Position numbers and translations under genes: made by a program
The notes under the pieces: generated by a model
Database searches by the model: none
What the model saw: the letters and a program-made list of their open reading frames with translations, nothing else
What the model was told of the DNA's origin: nothing
Part shown: positions 1 through 8,292 of the stretch, in pieces
Layout of the letters: each line of letters starts with the position of its first letter
Position numbering within the stretch: position 1 is the stretch's first letter
Assembly: GCF_008801835.1 (NCBI RefSeq)
Contig: NZ_VZOW01000004.1
Coordinates: 62,001-126,000, forward strand
Source: Cupriavidus pauculus
GTDB taxonomy: Bacteria > Pseudomonadota > Gammaproteobacteria > Burkholderiales > Burkholderiaceae
Direction of reading: 5' to 3'
DNA: 64,000 bases

Positions 1-366
1 CAAGCCGCTGTGACCGGCGCCCGCGACCCGTACCTTGACGGCGCACGTGCCGTGCAAGGCGCGCGCGACGTTTTCAGCGACGGCGCACGCTCGGTGTCCG
101 ATGCCCACGACCCGTACACCGACGGCGCACGCGGCGTGCAGGACCAGCGCAGCCCTTATTACGACGGCGCCCACGTGGTGGCCGGACTTGATCGCACAGG
201 CGTATCGGCCCCGCCGGCCCGCGCTGTCGATCCGTACTACGACGGCGCGCGCAAGGTCGATCCGTATTACGACGGTGCGCGCACCTTGGCAGGCATGGAC
301 CGCACCGGCGTTTCTGCCGATCCGGCCCGCAAGGTCGACCCCTATCTGGACGGCGCCTACGCCTGA
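1..366 (+). CDS. DPYxDGAR-repeat protein, C-terminal part (partial)
   Basis: The reading frame is open from the window edge, so the true start lies upstream. A GTG at 10 is in frame but is probably an internal valine. The visible 121 residues are almost wholly repeats: seven copies of an octapeptide close to D-P-Y-x-D-G-A-R (variants DVFSDGAR, SPYYDGAH, DPYLDGAY), plus two copies of a linker AGxDRTGVSAxPAR. There is no cysteine, membrane helix or enzymatic motif. The regular Asp, Tyr and Arg suggest an extended periplasmic or surface protein, or a metal/phosphate-interacting repeat, but that is inference. I do not recognise a characterised family. Ohr follows 57 bases later on the same strand, so co-expression under stress is possible but not shown. 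Confidence 0.7.
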   Translation, partial: QAAVTGARDPYLDGARAVQGARDVFSDGARSVSDAHDPYTDGARGVQDQRSPYYDGAHVVAGLDRTGVSAPPARAVDPYYDGARKVDPYYDGARTLAGMDRTGVSADPARKVDPYLDGAYA

Positions 367-423
367 TCCCGCAGCATGTTCTTGAGCCCTTTTACCCAAA
401 CCACTCGCAACAAGGAATTCATC

Positions 424-843
424 ATGACCCGCATCGAAAAAGTGCTGTACACCGGCAAGGTCCACGTCACGTCCGGAGGCCGCGACGGCAAGGCGCATAG
501 CGACGACGGCAGGCTCGACATCGCGCTGTCGTCGCCCGGCAGCAAGGGCCAGGGCACCAATCCCGAGCAGTTGCTGGCCGCCGGCTGGTCGGCGTGCTTC
601 ATCGGCGCCATCGGCCTGGCTGCGGGCAAGCGCAAGATCCAGTTGCCTGCTGACCTGTCGGTGGATGCCGAGATCGACCTGGGCACGGCGGGCATCGAAT
701 ACCTGCTGCAGGCGCGCCTGCGCGTGCACATCCCCGGCATCGAGCGCGACGTGGCGCAGGAGCTGGTGGATACCGCGCACCGCACTTGCCCGTATTCGAA
801 AGCGCTGCACGGCAATATCCAGATCGAGACCGTGCTGGTCTGA
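424..843 (+). CDS. ohr: Organic hydroperoxide resistance protein Ohr (OsmC family)
   Basis: Cytoplasmic thiol peroxidase that reduces organic and fatty-acid hydroperoxides, normally using lipoyl proteins as reductant. The 139 residues match the usual Ohr length. The two catalytic cysteines are present: C58 in the helix motif WSACF and C122 in RTCPYSK. The conserved arginine follows in GGRDG near residue 20. The ATG at 424 is chosen because the family starts with a short T-x-K-x-LYTG strand and the frame upstream (from 376) has no family similarity. No adjacent OhrR (MarR) repressor gene is visible in the window, unlike many ohr loci. A thioredoxin-like protein follows on the same strand, consistent with an oxidative-stress theme. 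Confidence 0.92.
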   Translation: MTRIEKVLYTGKVHVTSGGRDGKAHSDDGRLDIALSSPGSKGQGTNPEQLLAAGWSACFIGAIGLAAGKRKIQLPADLSVDAEIDLGTAGIEYLLQARLRVHIPGIERDVAQELVDTAHRTCPYSKALHGNIQIETVLV

Positions 844-921
844 GCGGCTGCCACCGCATCGCCAGCAAGCCCCGATTGCCCCAATCGCTCGATTCAACAC
901 AACGTCGTCACGCTCCCGATC

Positions 922-1476
922 ATGCGCAACCTCATTCGCGCCGTACTGGCCGCCGCCGGCATCGCGGCGATCTACACCTTCGGCACCGGTGCCATCGCTG
1001 AAAGTCCCAGGATGGGCGATCAGGGCGTGGCGCCGGAATTCGTCAACATCACGCAGTGGCTCAACAGCGAGCCGCTGACGATGCAGGGCCTGCGCGGCAA
1101 GGTGGTGCTGGTCGATTTCTGGACCTATGCGTGCGGCAACTGCGTCAATACCCTGCCATACGTCAAGCAGTGGTACGACAAATACAAGGATCAGGGACTG
1201 GTGGTGGTGGGCGTGCACACGCCGGAGTTTCCGTTCGAGAAATCGACCGCCAATGTGCAGGCCGCGCTCAAGCGCTTCGATATCCGCTATCCGGTGGCGC
1301 AGGACAACGCGTACGGCACATGGTCGGCGTATCGGAACCAGTATTGGCCGGCCACGTACCTGATCGACGCCGAGGGCCGCATCGTCTATCAGCACTATGG
1401 CGAAGGACGCTACAAGGAAACCGAGGCGGAGATTCAGAAGTTGCTGGCGCAGCGCAAGGCGGCTGGCGTGCAGTGA
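922..1476 (+). CDS. Exported thioredoxin-like (redoxin/TlpA-type) protein with CGNC motif
   Basis: Predicted periplasmic thiol-disulfide protein of 184 residues. Residues 1-26 form an uncleaved anchor or signal peptide (hydrophobic run followed by AIAES). A thioredoxin fold follows, with the active site WTYACGNC (C71, C74), a cis-proline region at YWPATYLID, and a C-terminal helix. The WTYxCxNC context resembles the C-terminal domain of DipZ/CcdA-type proteins rather than classical TlpA (WCxPC). Family knowledge suggests disulfide reduction or peroxiredoxin-like activity in the periplasm. It lies 78 bases downstream of ohr and may be co-transcribed with it. Substrate unknown. Confidence 0.82.
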   Translation: MRNLIRAVLAAAGIAAIYTFGTGAIAESPRMGDQGVAPEFVNITQWLNSEPLTMQGLRGKVVLVDFWTYACGNCVNTLPYVKQWYDKYKDQGLVVVGVHTPEFPFEKSTANVQAALKRFDIRYPVAQDNAYGTWSAYRNQYWPATYLIDAEGRIVYQHYGEGRYKETEAEIQKLLAQRKAAGVQ

Positions 1477-1482
1477 CAGGCT

Positions 1483-1502
1483 GGCGGCGCTGCGGCGCCG
1501 CC
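1483..1502. terminator. GC-rich hairpin between convergent genes
   Basis: Perfect 8-bp stem GGCGGCGC / GCGCCGCC with loop TGCG, 7 bases after the thioredoxin-like stop and before the converging cupin gene. No T-run follows on either strand, so a role in termination or 3'-end protection is inferred from position and stability only. Confidence 0.4.
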
Positions 1503-1523
1503 GCTTCCGCTCGCAGCGCGCGT

Positions 1524-1862
1524 CTAAGCGCCGTTATCGAGCAGCACTATGGTCATCAGCACCGAGGCGTCGCTGACGGCCTTTACGTCATGCCGGACGT
1601 TGCCGGCCAGATAGATCAGGTCGCCCTGGCGCAGCCGACGCGACCCGCCATCGAAGGCGATCTCGATTTCCCCTTCCAGACACTGCATCGTCATTGGGCC
1701 CGCCACCGCATGCGGCGGCATCTGCTTGCCAGCCAGCAGCACGAGACGCGCCACTTCCAGATGCGGCACCTTGAACAGCGCGGTGGTGGGCGTGTTTTTC
1801 AGATCGACGCCGAGCGGCTTTACGCTCGTGGTCTGGCCGGAGGTCAGGTGCGGAATCGACAT
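1524..1862 (-). CDS. Small single-domain cupin protein
   Basis: A compact cupin (about 112 residues): the conserved beta-barrel segments appear as H-A-V-A-G-P-M-T-M-Q-C-L-E-G-E-I (motif 1 region, with only one typical His) and G-D-L-I-Y-L-A-G-N-V-R-H-D (motif 2, G(D)xxxxPxxxxH with A-G in place of P-G). These proteins bind a metal or small ligand, and many such orphan cupins have no assigned reaction. The ATG at 1862 is preferred over an in-frame TTG at 1898 that lacks a Shine-Dalgarno. It converges with the thioredoxin-like gene and is followed upstream by the Lrp regulator on the same strand. Function not assigned. Confidence 0.72.
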   Translation of the reverse strand: MSIPHLTSGQTTSVKPLGVDLKNTPTTALFKVPHLEVARLVLLAGKQMPPHAVAGPMTMQCLEGEIEIAFDGGSRRLRQGDLIYLAGNVRHDVKAVSDASVLMTIVLLDNGA

Positions 1863-1989
1863 GGCTCTATGCTCGCTGGACTGGGGATTGGCTGACAAAA
1901 GACAGCTGCGCCTTGCTGCGCGATGCCATTCAGTCTATTGCCAAAGCAGCGGGGCTGCGAAAGCAAAATGTTGCCTGCCTCGCGCAACG

Positions 1990-2478
1990 TCATGCGCCTG
2001 CGCCGATTGGCGCATTGGCTTCGAACTTGGCGCGATGCGTCGAGAAAAAGGTGCGCACGTTGCGCACATTGCCGGCGCCCGTGAACAGCCGGCGCGCAAA
2101 GGCGTCGTACGCGCCCATATCGGCCAATTCGACGATCACCACGAAATCGGGCCCCGGCGACACGCGATAGCACTGCGTGACGCCCGGTTCCGCGCAGACT
2201 TGCGCTTCGAACGCCGCGCAGTCTTCCGCGGTCTGTCGATCGAGCGTGACCTCGATGATGGCGATCAGCGCGCCGCCCAGCTTCTCGGAATCGAGTACTG
2301 CGATTTCCCGCGCGATGACGCCCGTTTCGCGTAATCGGCGCACACGACGCATGGTGGTTGGCGCCGATGCAAACACGCGCTCGGCCAGCGTCGCATTCGA
2401 AAGCGATGCATCGGTTTGCAGCGCGCGCAGGATTCGGCAATCGAGGTCATCGAGCGGGACAGGGGGCGCAAAGGGCAT
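1990..2478 (-). CDS. Lrp/AsnC family transcriptional regulator
   Basis: 162 residues, the standard Lrp/AsnC length. Residues 8-60 form the winged helix-turn-helix (DDLDCRILRALQ, then LAERVFASAPTTMRRVRRL). Residues 70-155 form the RAM effector-binding domain, ending in VRTFFSTHRAKF in place of the usual TSxxLxxVK. The effector is typically an amino acid. The gene is divergent from glmS, and the 152-base intergenic region carries two identical 16-base copies of an AT-rich element (see 2489-2563). This suggests autoregulation and control of glmS, which would be unusual for the family. The start is the only ATG with the full HTH. Regulation is inferred. Confidence 0.9.
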   Translation of the reverse strand: MPFAPPVPLDDLDCRILRALQTDASLSNATLAERVFASAPTTMRRVRRLRETGVIAREIAVLDSEKLGGALIAIIEVTLDRQTAEDCAAFEAQVCAEPGVTQCYRVSPGPDFVVIVELADMGAYDAFARRLFTGAGNVRNVRTFFSTHRAKFEANAPIGAGA

Positions 2479-2488
2479 ACGATTTTCG

Positions 2489-2563
2489 TGAAAGAAAATT
2501 TCATCGACGGGATCTATCGATGAATTGATTCATAAACGCTAAATTATTGAAAGAAAATTTCAT
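2489..2563. promoter_or_regulatory. Lrp-glmS divergent control region with 16-bp direct repeat
   Basis: TGAAAGAAAATTTCAT occurs identically at 2489-2504 and 2548-2563, 59 bases start to start (between five and six helical turns). Each copy contains the partial palindrome GAAA-N5-TTTC or GAAATTTTC-like symmetry, and a related TGAATTGATTCAT lies between them at 2521-2533. The block is strikingly AT-rich against the surrounding high-GC DNA. These are good candidates for binding sites of the adjacent Lrp/AsnC protein. No -35/-10 could be assigned with confidence. Confidence 0.6.
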
Positions 2564-2630
2564 TGCCGCAACCCTACCATCGCCGCCATGGATCGAATGC
2601 GATCGCTAACGTAAATCAATTGGAGAGGTC

Positions 2631-4460
2631 ATGTGCGGAATAGTTGGCGCGGTGGCGCAACGCAACGTGGTGCGGGATCTGGTGGATGGGCTGAAGCGGC
2701 TCGAATATCGCGGCTATGACTCGTGTGGCGTGGCCATGCTGCAGCACGGCAAGCTGGTGCGCGCGCGCAGCGTGGAGCGCGTGGCTGCGCTGCAACGCGA
2801 TATCGAGACGCACGGGATCGACGGCGCCACCGGCATTGCGCACACGCGCTGGGCAACGCACGGCATGGCGGTCACGGCCAACGCGCATCCGCATGTCTCG
2901 CCCGACGAGCGTGCGCCACGTATTGCGGTGTCGCACAACGGCATCATCGAAAACCACGAGACGCTGCGCGCGGAACTGCAGCAGCACGGCTATGTATTCG
3001 TCAGCCAGACCGACACCGAAGTGATCGGGCATTTGATCGATCACCTCTACAACGGTGATCTGTTCGAGGCCGTGCGCGAAGCCGTGGCGCGACTGCGCGG
3101 CAGTTTTGCGATTGCCGTGCTCTGTCGCGACGAACCGCACCGGCTGGTAGGCGCGCGCAATGGCTTGCCGCTGGTGGTGGGCGTGGGTGACGGCGAGAAT
3201 TTCCTTGCGTCGGACGCCATCGCCGTCGCCGGCGTCACCAACCAGATCGTCTATCTGGAAGATGGCGACGTGGTCGACGTGCAGATGCATCGCCACTGGA
3301 TCGTCGACGGCCACGGCCAGCGCGCGGATCGCGCCGTGCACACCGTGGCGGCGCACAGCGCTGCGGCCGATTTGGGCCTGTACCAGCACTACATGCAGAA
3401 GGAGATCTTCGAGCAGCCGCGCGCGGTGGCCGACACCTTGCAGGACATCACGTCGATCATGCCGGAGCTGTTCGGCGATGGCGCGTATCGGCAAATGGCC
3501 CAGGTCGATTCGGTGCTGTTGTTGGCGTGCGGCGGCAGCTACCACGCCGCACTGACGGCCAGCTACTGGATCGAGGCGCTGGCAAACCTGCCGGTGCGCG
3601 TAGAGATCGCCAGCGAATACCGCTATCGCGAGGCGTTCAGCCATCCCAATACGCTGGTGGTGGCCGTATCCCAAAGCGGAGAAACCGCCGACGTACTCGG
3701 CGCCGTCCATGCGGCCCGCGAGCGCGGCATGCAACGTACGCTGGCGATCTGCAACGTCGCCACCAGCGCGCTAGTGCGCGAATGCGCGATGCATTTCATC
3801 ACGCGCGCGGGCGTGGAGATCGGCGTCGCGTCGACCAAGGCCTTCGTCACGCAATTGGTGGCGCTATTCCTGCTGGCCCTGACCCTGGCGCAGATCCGTG
3901 GACGCCTGAGCGATACCGACGAGCAGCGCCACCTGCGCGCGTTGCGTCATCTGCCCGATGCATTGAGCCGCGTGCTGGCGCTGGAGCCGCATTTCATCGG
4001 CTGGGCCGATCAACTCACGCGCAAGGAGAACATCCTGTTCCTGGGACGCGGCATGCACTATCCGATTGCACTGGAAGGCGCGCTGAAGATGAAGGAGATT
4101 TCCTACATCCACGCCGAGGGCTACGCTGCCGGAGAACTCAAGCACGGACCGCTGGCGCTGATCAGCGACCAGATGCCGGTGGTGGCGGTGGCGCCCAACG
4201 ACCGCCTGCTGGAGAAACTGAAGTCGAATATGCACGAAGTGAACGCGCGCAGCGGCAAGCTCTACGTCTTTGCCGATATCGACTGCGCGCTGCAGCCCTC
4301 CGACGGCCTCGAGATCGTGCGCCTGACCGAACACTACGGCATGTTGTCCCCGATCGTGCACACCATCCCGATGCAACTGCTCGCGTATCACACCGCGCTG
4401 GCGCGCGGCACCGATATCGACAAGCCCCGCAATCTGGCGAAGTCGGTGACGGTGGAGTGA
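2631..4460 (+). CDS. glmS: Glutamine--fructose-6-phosphate aminotransferase (isomerizing)
   Basis: Converts fructose-6-phosphate and glutamine to glucosamine-6-phosphate, the entry step to UDP-GlcNAc for peptidoglycan and LPS. The 609 residues equal the E. coli enzyme length. The N-terminal glutaminase has the nucleophile C2 (MCGIVGAV), YRGYDS, TRWATHG and SHNGIIEN. Two SIS domains follow, with CGGSYHA (usually CGTSYHA), SQSGETADV and LKHGPLALI. The C-terminus AKSVTVE is canonical. It is not linked to glmU or glmM and sits opposite an Lrp-type regulator, so it may be a second or specially regulated copy. The start follows GGAGAGGTC. No riboswitch-like leader is visible. Confidence 0.95.
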   Translation: MCGIVGAVAQRNVVRDLVDGLKRLEYRGYDSCGVAMLQHGKLVRARSVERVAALQRDIETHGIDGATGIAHTRWATHGMAVTANAHPHVSPDERAPRIAVSHNGIIENHETLRAELQQHGYVFVSQTDTEVIGHLIDHLYNGDLFEAVREAVARLRGSFAIAVLCRDEPHRLVGARNGLPLVVGVGDGENFLASDAIAVAGVTNQIVYLEDGDVVDVQMHRHWIVDGHGQRADRAVHTVAAHSAAADLGLYQHYMQKEIFEQPRAVADTLQDITSIMPELFGDGAYRQMAQVDSVLLLACGGSYHAALTASYWIEALANLPVRVEIASEYRYREAFSHPNTLVVAVSQSGETADVLGAVHAARERGMQRTLAICNVATSALVRECAMHFITRAGVEIGVASTKAFVTQLVALFLLALTLAQIRGRLSDTDEQRHLRALRHLPDALSRVLALEPHFIGWADQLTRKENILFLGRGMHYPIALEGALKMKEISYIHAEGYAAGELKHGPLALISDQMPVVAVAPNDRLLEKLKSNMHEVNARSGKLYVFADIDCALQPSDGLEIVRLTEHYGMLSPIVHTIPMQLLAYHTALARGTDIDKPRNLAKSVTVE

Positions 4461-4490
4461 GTGGGGGCGATGTGTGGGGAGATATGTGTG

Positions 4491-4544
4491 TGGCGGCATG
4501 CACCTCATCGCTCTCGCTCAACTTGAGAGCGGTGCACGCCGCCA
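4491..4544. terminator. Long nested hairpin between glmS and the Bug gene
   Basis: Outer arms TGGCGGCATGCACC (4491-4504) and GGTGCACGCCGCCA (4531-4544) pair over 14 positions with one A-C mismatch on the plus strand, which becomes a G-U pair on the minus strand. An inner stem GCTCTC/GAGAGC (4510-4515, 4525-4530) closes the loop. It sits 30 bases after the glmS stop and 6 bases after the Bug stop on the other strand, so it can serve both converging transcripts. No T-run. Confidence 0.55.
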
Positions 4545-4550
4545 CCGCCA

Positions 4551-5543
4551 TCATTCCGGCTGGATGTTGGCCTCTTTCACCACCTTGCCCCACTTGGCCA
4601 GGTCGGACTTGATCAGCGCCGCGTATTCCTGCGGCGTGCCGCCCTGCACCTCGATGCCGGCAGCCTCGAGTTTGGCGCGTACCTCGGGCAACTTCAGCGC
4701 GGCGTTGATCTCGGTGTTGAGCTTGGCGACGATTTCCTTGGGCGTGCCGGCCGGCGCGAGGAAGCCGCCGTTGGTATTGGCGTCGTAGCCCTTGAGACCT
4801 TGTTCCTCTGCGGTGGGCACGTTCGGCAGCGCCTTGGAGCGCTTGCGCGTCGATACCGCCAGCGCGCGCACGTTGCCCGATTTCACCTGTTCCTGAATCG
4901 CGCTGATCGTGTCGATATAGAGCACCGTGCGGCCCGCGATCAGGTCCGGATGCGCAGCCGAAGAGCCCTTGTACGGCACCAGCAGCACCGGCGCCCCGCT
5001 CACCATGCGGAACATCTCCGCCGCCATTTCCTGCGCACTGCCGCGACCAGACGTTGCCACCTTGGCCTCGGCCGGATTCGCCTTCATCCATGTCACCAGT
5101 TCCGGCACGGTCTTGGCTGGCACCTTGGGATACGCGGCGAAGACCAGCGGAATCTCGTGCGTGTAGACGATCGGCTCGAAACTCTTCTCCGGATCCCAGC
5201 CCAGGTTCTTGAACAGGAACTTGTTGATGTTGTGGCTGCCCCCGACGATGCCGATGGTGTAACCATCGGGCTTGGCGTTGGCCAGCACCGCGGTGCCAAG
5301 GTTGTTGGACGCGCCGGGACGGTTCTCGACGATAAATGGCTGGCCAAGCTTGACCGACAGCTTTTCGCCGACCACGCGCGCGATCAAGTCGATGCCGCCG
5401 CCAGCCGGTGCGGGCACGATGATCGTGACGGGGCGGCTTGGATACGGCTGCTGCGCCAACGCGGCGCCCGGGTTTGCCAGCAGCGCGGCGGGCATCGCCA
5501 GTACGCTCAGCAGCGCGGCGAATTTACGGGGGATCGATTGCAT
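4551..5543 (-). CDS. Bug/TctC family periplasmic receptor
   Basis: Tripartite tricarboxylate transporter-type solute receptor (Bug family), which binds carboxylates or similar small anions in the periplasm. About 330 residues. The signal peptide runs through residues 1-30 (MQSIPRKF... ending ALAQQ), then the family hallmark PYPSRPVTIIVPAPAGGGIDLIARV, with PDGYTIGI and LAPAGTPKEIVAKLN later. The ATG at 5543 follows a good AGGAG; an in-frame extension to 5624 has no signal-peptide logic. No TctA/TctB membrane genes are adjacent, as is common for the expanded Bug sets of Bordetella and Cupriavidus. It is the last gene of the operon that begins at 8183, so its ligand may be the operon's substrate. 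Confidence 0.88.
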   Translation of the reverse strand: MQSIPRKFAALLSVLAMPAALLANPGAALAQQPYPSRPVTIIVPAPAGGGIDLIARVVGEKLSVKLGQPFIVENRPGASNNLGTAVLANAKPDGYTIGIVGGSHNINKFLFKNLGWDPEKSFEPIVYTHEIPLVFAAYPKVPAKTVPELVTWMKANPAEAKVATSGRGSAQEMAAEMFRMVSGAPVLLVPYKGSSAAHPDLIAGRTVLYIDTISAIQEQVKSGNVRALAVSTRKRSKALPNVPTAEEQGLKGYDANTNGGFLAPAGTPKEIVAKLNTEINAALKLPEVRAKLEAAGIEVQGGTPQEYAALIKSDLAKWGKVVKEANIQPE

Positions 5544-5607
5544 GGTGGTCTCCTGGAAAAGCGATGGACGGCTGCTGCCGACTCTGTTTGCGTAAAAGAA
5601 GCTGGAA

Positions 5608-6366
5608 TCAGCCGCGTCCGACAAAAGGCATGGCGCTGGCCATCACGGTCATGTTCAGCACGTTGGCGTCGAGCGGTAGCGACGCCATATGCCGCACGGC
5701 ATTGGCAACGTGGCGCGCGTCCATCATCGGCTCCGGCGCGGTCGTGCCATTGGCCTGCAGCACACCGCGCGTCATCCGTTCGGACAATTCGGTCAGTGCG
5801 TTGCCGATGTCGATCTGGCTGGCGACGATGTTGAACGCGCGGCCGTCCAGCGCCAGGGCCTTGGTCAGGCCGGTGACCGCATGTTTGCTGGCGGTGTAGG
5901 GCGCGGTGAACGGACGCGGCGTATGCGCTGAAATCGATCCGTTGTTGATGATGCGCCCGCCCTGCGGCGACTGGCGGCGCATCAATCCGAATGCGGCGCG
6001 CGCGCACAGGTACACGCCGCTCACATTGGTGTTGATGACGTTGAACCACTTGTCCAGCGGCAGTTCGTCCATCGGTACCGCTGGTGCGTTGACGCCGGCG
6101 TTGTTGAACAGCATGTCGACCCGGCCGAACTCGCGCTCGACGGTATCGAACAGCGCCTGCACGCTGGCCGGATCGGTCACGTCGGTCGGTACGGCCAGTG
6201 CGGTCTGGCCACGTTCGGCAGCTTGCGCGGCAAGCGTCTGCAATGGGTCGGCACGACGACCCGCCAACACTACGGTCCAGCCATCGTCCAGCAATGCCAG
6301 AGCGGTCATGCGGCCCACGCCGCTGCCGGCGCCGGTGACCACTGCGATCTTTCGGGTTGCGTTCAA
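5608..6366 (-). CDS. Short-chain dehydrogenase/reductase (SDR)
   Basis: NAD(P)-dependent oxidoreductase of 252 residues, typical for classical SDRs. It has the cofactor motif TGAGSGVG near the N-terminus, NNAG (LFNNAGVNA), the catalytic Ser in NGSIS, and Y-T-A-S-K carrying Tyr and Lys. The start is a TTG at 6366 preceded by AAGGAGA six bases upstream; no ATG stands in the right place and the frame upstream is unrelated. Genes for a FAH-family hydrolase and a D-2-hydroxyacid dehydrogenase lie upstream and a Bug receptor downstream, on the same strand with gaps of 64-117 bases. This suggests a catabolic operon for a hydroxy- or keto-acid. Substrate unknown. Confidence 0.88.
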   Translation of the reverse strand: MNATRKIAVVTGAGSGVGRMTALALLDDGWTVVLAGRRADPLQTLAAQAAERGQTALAVPTDVTDPASVQALFDTVEREFGRVDMLFNNAGVNAPAVPMDELPLDKWFNVINTNVSGVYLCARAAFGLMRRQSPQGGRIINNGSISAHTPRPFTAPYTASKHAVTGLTKALALDGRAFNIVASQIDIGNALTELSERMTRGVLQANGTTAPEPMMDARHVANAVRHMASLPLDANVLNMTVMASAMPFVGRG

Positions 6367-6431
6367 GGTTGTCTCCTTTTTTTGACGATGCATCATGTGC
6401 GGCATCGCGCCGCGCGTATGTGGGTTGCGAT

Positions 6432-7112
6432 CTATCCCGTCACCGTCAGCGCGATTTCGCCGATGCCGGCCACGCTGGCGTGAACCAGGTCGCCGCGTTG
6501 CAACGGGCCGACGCCCGCCGGTGTGCCGGTGAAGATCAGGTCGCCCGGCATCAGCGCGACCGAGCGCGACAGCATCGCCACCAGCTCGGGCACCGGCCAA
6601 AGCAGTCCGGATACATCCGCGCGCTGGCGTTCCGCGTGATTGACCGTCAGCCGTATCGTCCCGGACTGCGGATGCCCGCACATTTCGGCGGGCACCACCG
6701 CGCTGCACGGCGCGGCGTGGTCGAATGCCTTGGCGGGCTCCCACGGGCCGCCGACTCGCTTGGCCTGCTGCTGCAGGTCACGGCGTGTCATGTCGAGGCC
6801 GACCGCATAGCCCCACACATATTCCAGGGCGCGCGCGGGATCGATGTCGCGCCCGGCGCGGCCGATCGCCGCCACCAGTTCCACCTCATGGCAAAAGTCC
6901 TCGGTGCCCGGCGGATACGGCAGCGCTTCGCCCGCGTCATCCACCGCCGTGGCCGGCTTCATGAACCATGCGGGCATTTCCTGCGGCGCGGGCTCGTCAT
7001 CGCGCCAACGGTAATTGCGTCCGATACAGAACACGCGGGCGATGGGAAACCGCGCGGCACTGCCCATGACGGGAAGCGAACACGGCGCGGGTAGCGGCAA
7101 GACAAAATCCAT
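6432..7112 (-). CDS. Fumarylacetoacetate hydrolase (FAH) family protein
   Basis: Single-domain FAH-fold protein (226 residues) of the group that hydrolyses C-C bonds of acylpyruvates or decarboxylates oxaloacetate-like keto-acids with Mg2+ or Mn2+. Visible family motifs are [13 protein letters not shown], the metal-binding acidic set [11 protein letters not shown], the segment [14 protein letters not shown], and the C-terminal [15 protein letters not shown]. The GxNYxxH position reads GRNYRWR, so the usual first His is not obvious. The ATG at 7112 is preceded by GAGAG. It sits between the SDR and hydroxyacid dehydrogenase genes. The exact keto-acid substrate cannot be read from the sequence. 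Confidence 0.87.
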   Translation of the reverse strand: MDFVLPLPAPCSLPVMGSAARFPIARVFCIGRNYRWRDDEPAPQEMPAWFMKPATAVDDAGEALPYPPGTEDFCHEVELVAAIGRAGRDIDPARALEYVWGYAVGLDMTRRDLQQQAKRVGGPWEPAKAFDHAAPCSAVVPAEMCGHPQSGTIRLTVNHAERQRADVSGLLWPVPELVAMLSRSVALMPGDLIFTGTPAGVGPLQRGDLVHASVAGIGEIALTVTG

Positions 7113-7229
7113 CGGTCTCTCGAAACTAGGTGCCGTTGATTGAGGCCCGACCGCGCGCACTACGCGGTGCGGCAACCGGGCGCCGGTGCGCAAAGCGATT
7201 AGGGCTGGGCGATCGATACGCCGTGGCGC

Positions 7230-8183
7230 TCAGGTGGTCAGGCTCATGCTCGGGCGCGTGCCGGCAAGCGCCTGCGCGACGCTGTCCAGCACCATGCGGG
7301 CCATCGCCTCGCGCGTTTCCCATGTGGCACTGGCGCGATGCGCCTGCAATGTGGTGCGGTCGGATTGACGCAATGCCAGCGGCACGCGCGGCTCGTCGAC
7401 AAATACGTCCAGTCCCGCGCCGGCAATGCCGCCGGCCTCGATCGCGCGCACCAGATCGGCCTCATTGACGAGGCGCCCGCGCGCCACGTTGACGAGGAAG
7501 CCGCGCGGACCCAGCGCATCGAGCACCGCAGCATTGACGATGCCCTCGGCCTTGTCCGCGGCGGCGCACAACACCAGCGCGTCGCTGTCGCGCGCCAGCT
7601 GTACCAGATCGGCCACGAATTCATGCGGCACGTCGTCCATCGCACGCAGGTCCGTATAGCGGATCGGGCAGCCAAAGGCCGCGGCGCGCGTGGCGACGGC
7701 GCGGCCGACGCGTCCCATGCCGACGATGCCCACGCGCATGCCGCTGAAGCGGCGCGCCAGCGGAATGGCGCTGGGCTGCGGATACAGCTCCCATTGGCCG
7801 TCGCGTACAAAGCGATCGCCCGCGCAGATATTGCGGCACGCGGCAATCAACAGCCCGATCGCCAGATCGGCAACATCCTCGGTCAGCGCGCCCAGCGTGG
7901 CCGTCACCGGCAGGCCGCGCTCGCGGCAATATGCAAGGTCCACCGCATCGGTGCCCACGCCATTGACGGCCACCACCTTCAACGCCGGCAGCGCCTCCAG
8001 CATCGCGCGGGAAATGCCGGTATGGCCCCCGGTGATCACGGCTTCGATCGATGCGCCATGTCGTTGCAGCCACGCGGCCTGGTCGTCGATTTCAAAGTAC
8101 TTGTGCACGTCATACAGCGCGGCCAGTTCTTCGTTGGCGGCAGGGATCAGGATGGGATTCAGTTGCAGGATCTGCGGCTTCAT
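7230..8183 (-). CDS. D-isomer-specific 2-hydroxyacid dehydrogenase
   Basis: NAD(P)H-dependent interconversion of a 2-oxoacid and its D-2-hydroxyacid. 317 residues. The Rossmann motif GMGRVG lies at 155-160. The catalytic triad is recognisable: R235 (VNVARG), E264 (VDEPRV) and H282 (LQAHRASATWETR, in place of the usual TPHIGSATxETR). The short form and sequence style resemble glyoxylate/hydroxypyruvate reductases. It is the first gene of the four-gene minus-strand operon and faces the HTH-citrate synthase gene across 109 bases with palindromic elements, which suggests the two transcripts share control. Confidence 0.9.
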   Translation of the reverse strand: MKPQILQLNPILIPAANEELAALYDVHKYFEIDDQAAWLQRHGASIEAVITGGHTGISRAMLEALPALKVVAVNGVGTDAVDLAYCRERGLPVTATLGALTEDVADLAIGLLIAACRNICAGDRFVRDGQWELYPQPSAIPLARRFSGMRVGIVGMGRVGRAVATRAAAFGCPIRYTDLRAMDDVPHEFVADLVQLARDSDALVLCAAADKAEGIVNAAVLDALGPRGFLVNVARGRLVNEADLVRAIEAGGIAGAGLDVFVDEPRVPLALRQSDRTTLQAHRASATWETREAMARMVLDSVAQALAGTRPSMSLTT

Positions 8184-8228
8184 GTGCGATCGATGTCAGG
8201 CTGGAGAGTGAAGCCATGGTAGGCAATA

Positions 8229-8265
8229 GTTGATTGTCAATGCAATATTGATATATAAAATCAAC
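8229..8265. promoter_or_regulatory. Palindromic operator candidate between the dehydrogenase operon and HTH-citrate synthase gene
   Basis: AT-rich block in the 109-base divergent region. GTTGATT at 8229-8235 is inverted as AATCAAC at 8259-8265 (perfect, 23-base spacer), and inside lies the perfect palindrome CAATATTG at 8243-8250. The arrangement and position fit an operator for a dimeric DNA-binding protein, with the adjacent HTH-citrate synthase as the natural candidate. Confidence 0.5.
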
Positions 8266-8292
8266 ATAAATCAGTTTCTACGAGTCACCACC

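Noticed and set aside
2616-3734. Minus-strand 372-codon frame opposite glmS
   Set aside because: A shadow of the high-GC glmS gene with no recognisable domain.
5608-6744. Upstream extension of the SDR frame to 6744
   Set aside because: It overlaps the FAH gene and lacks SDR features; TTG 6366 with a good Shine-Dalgarno explains the start.
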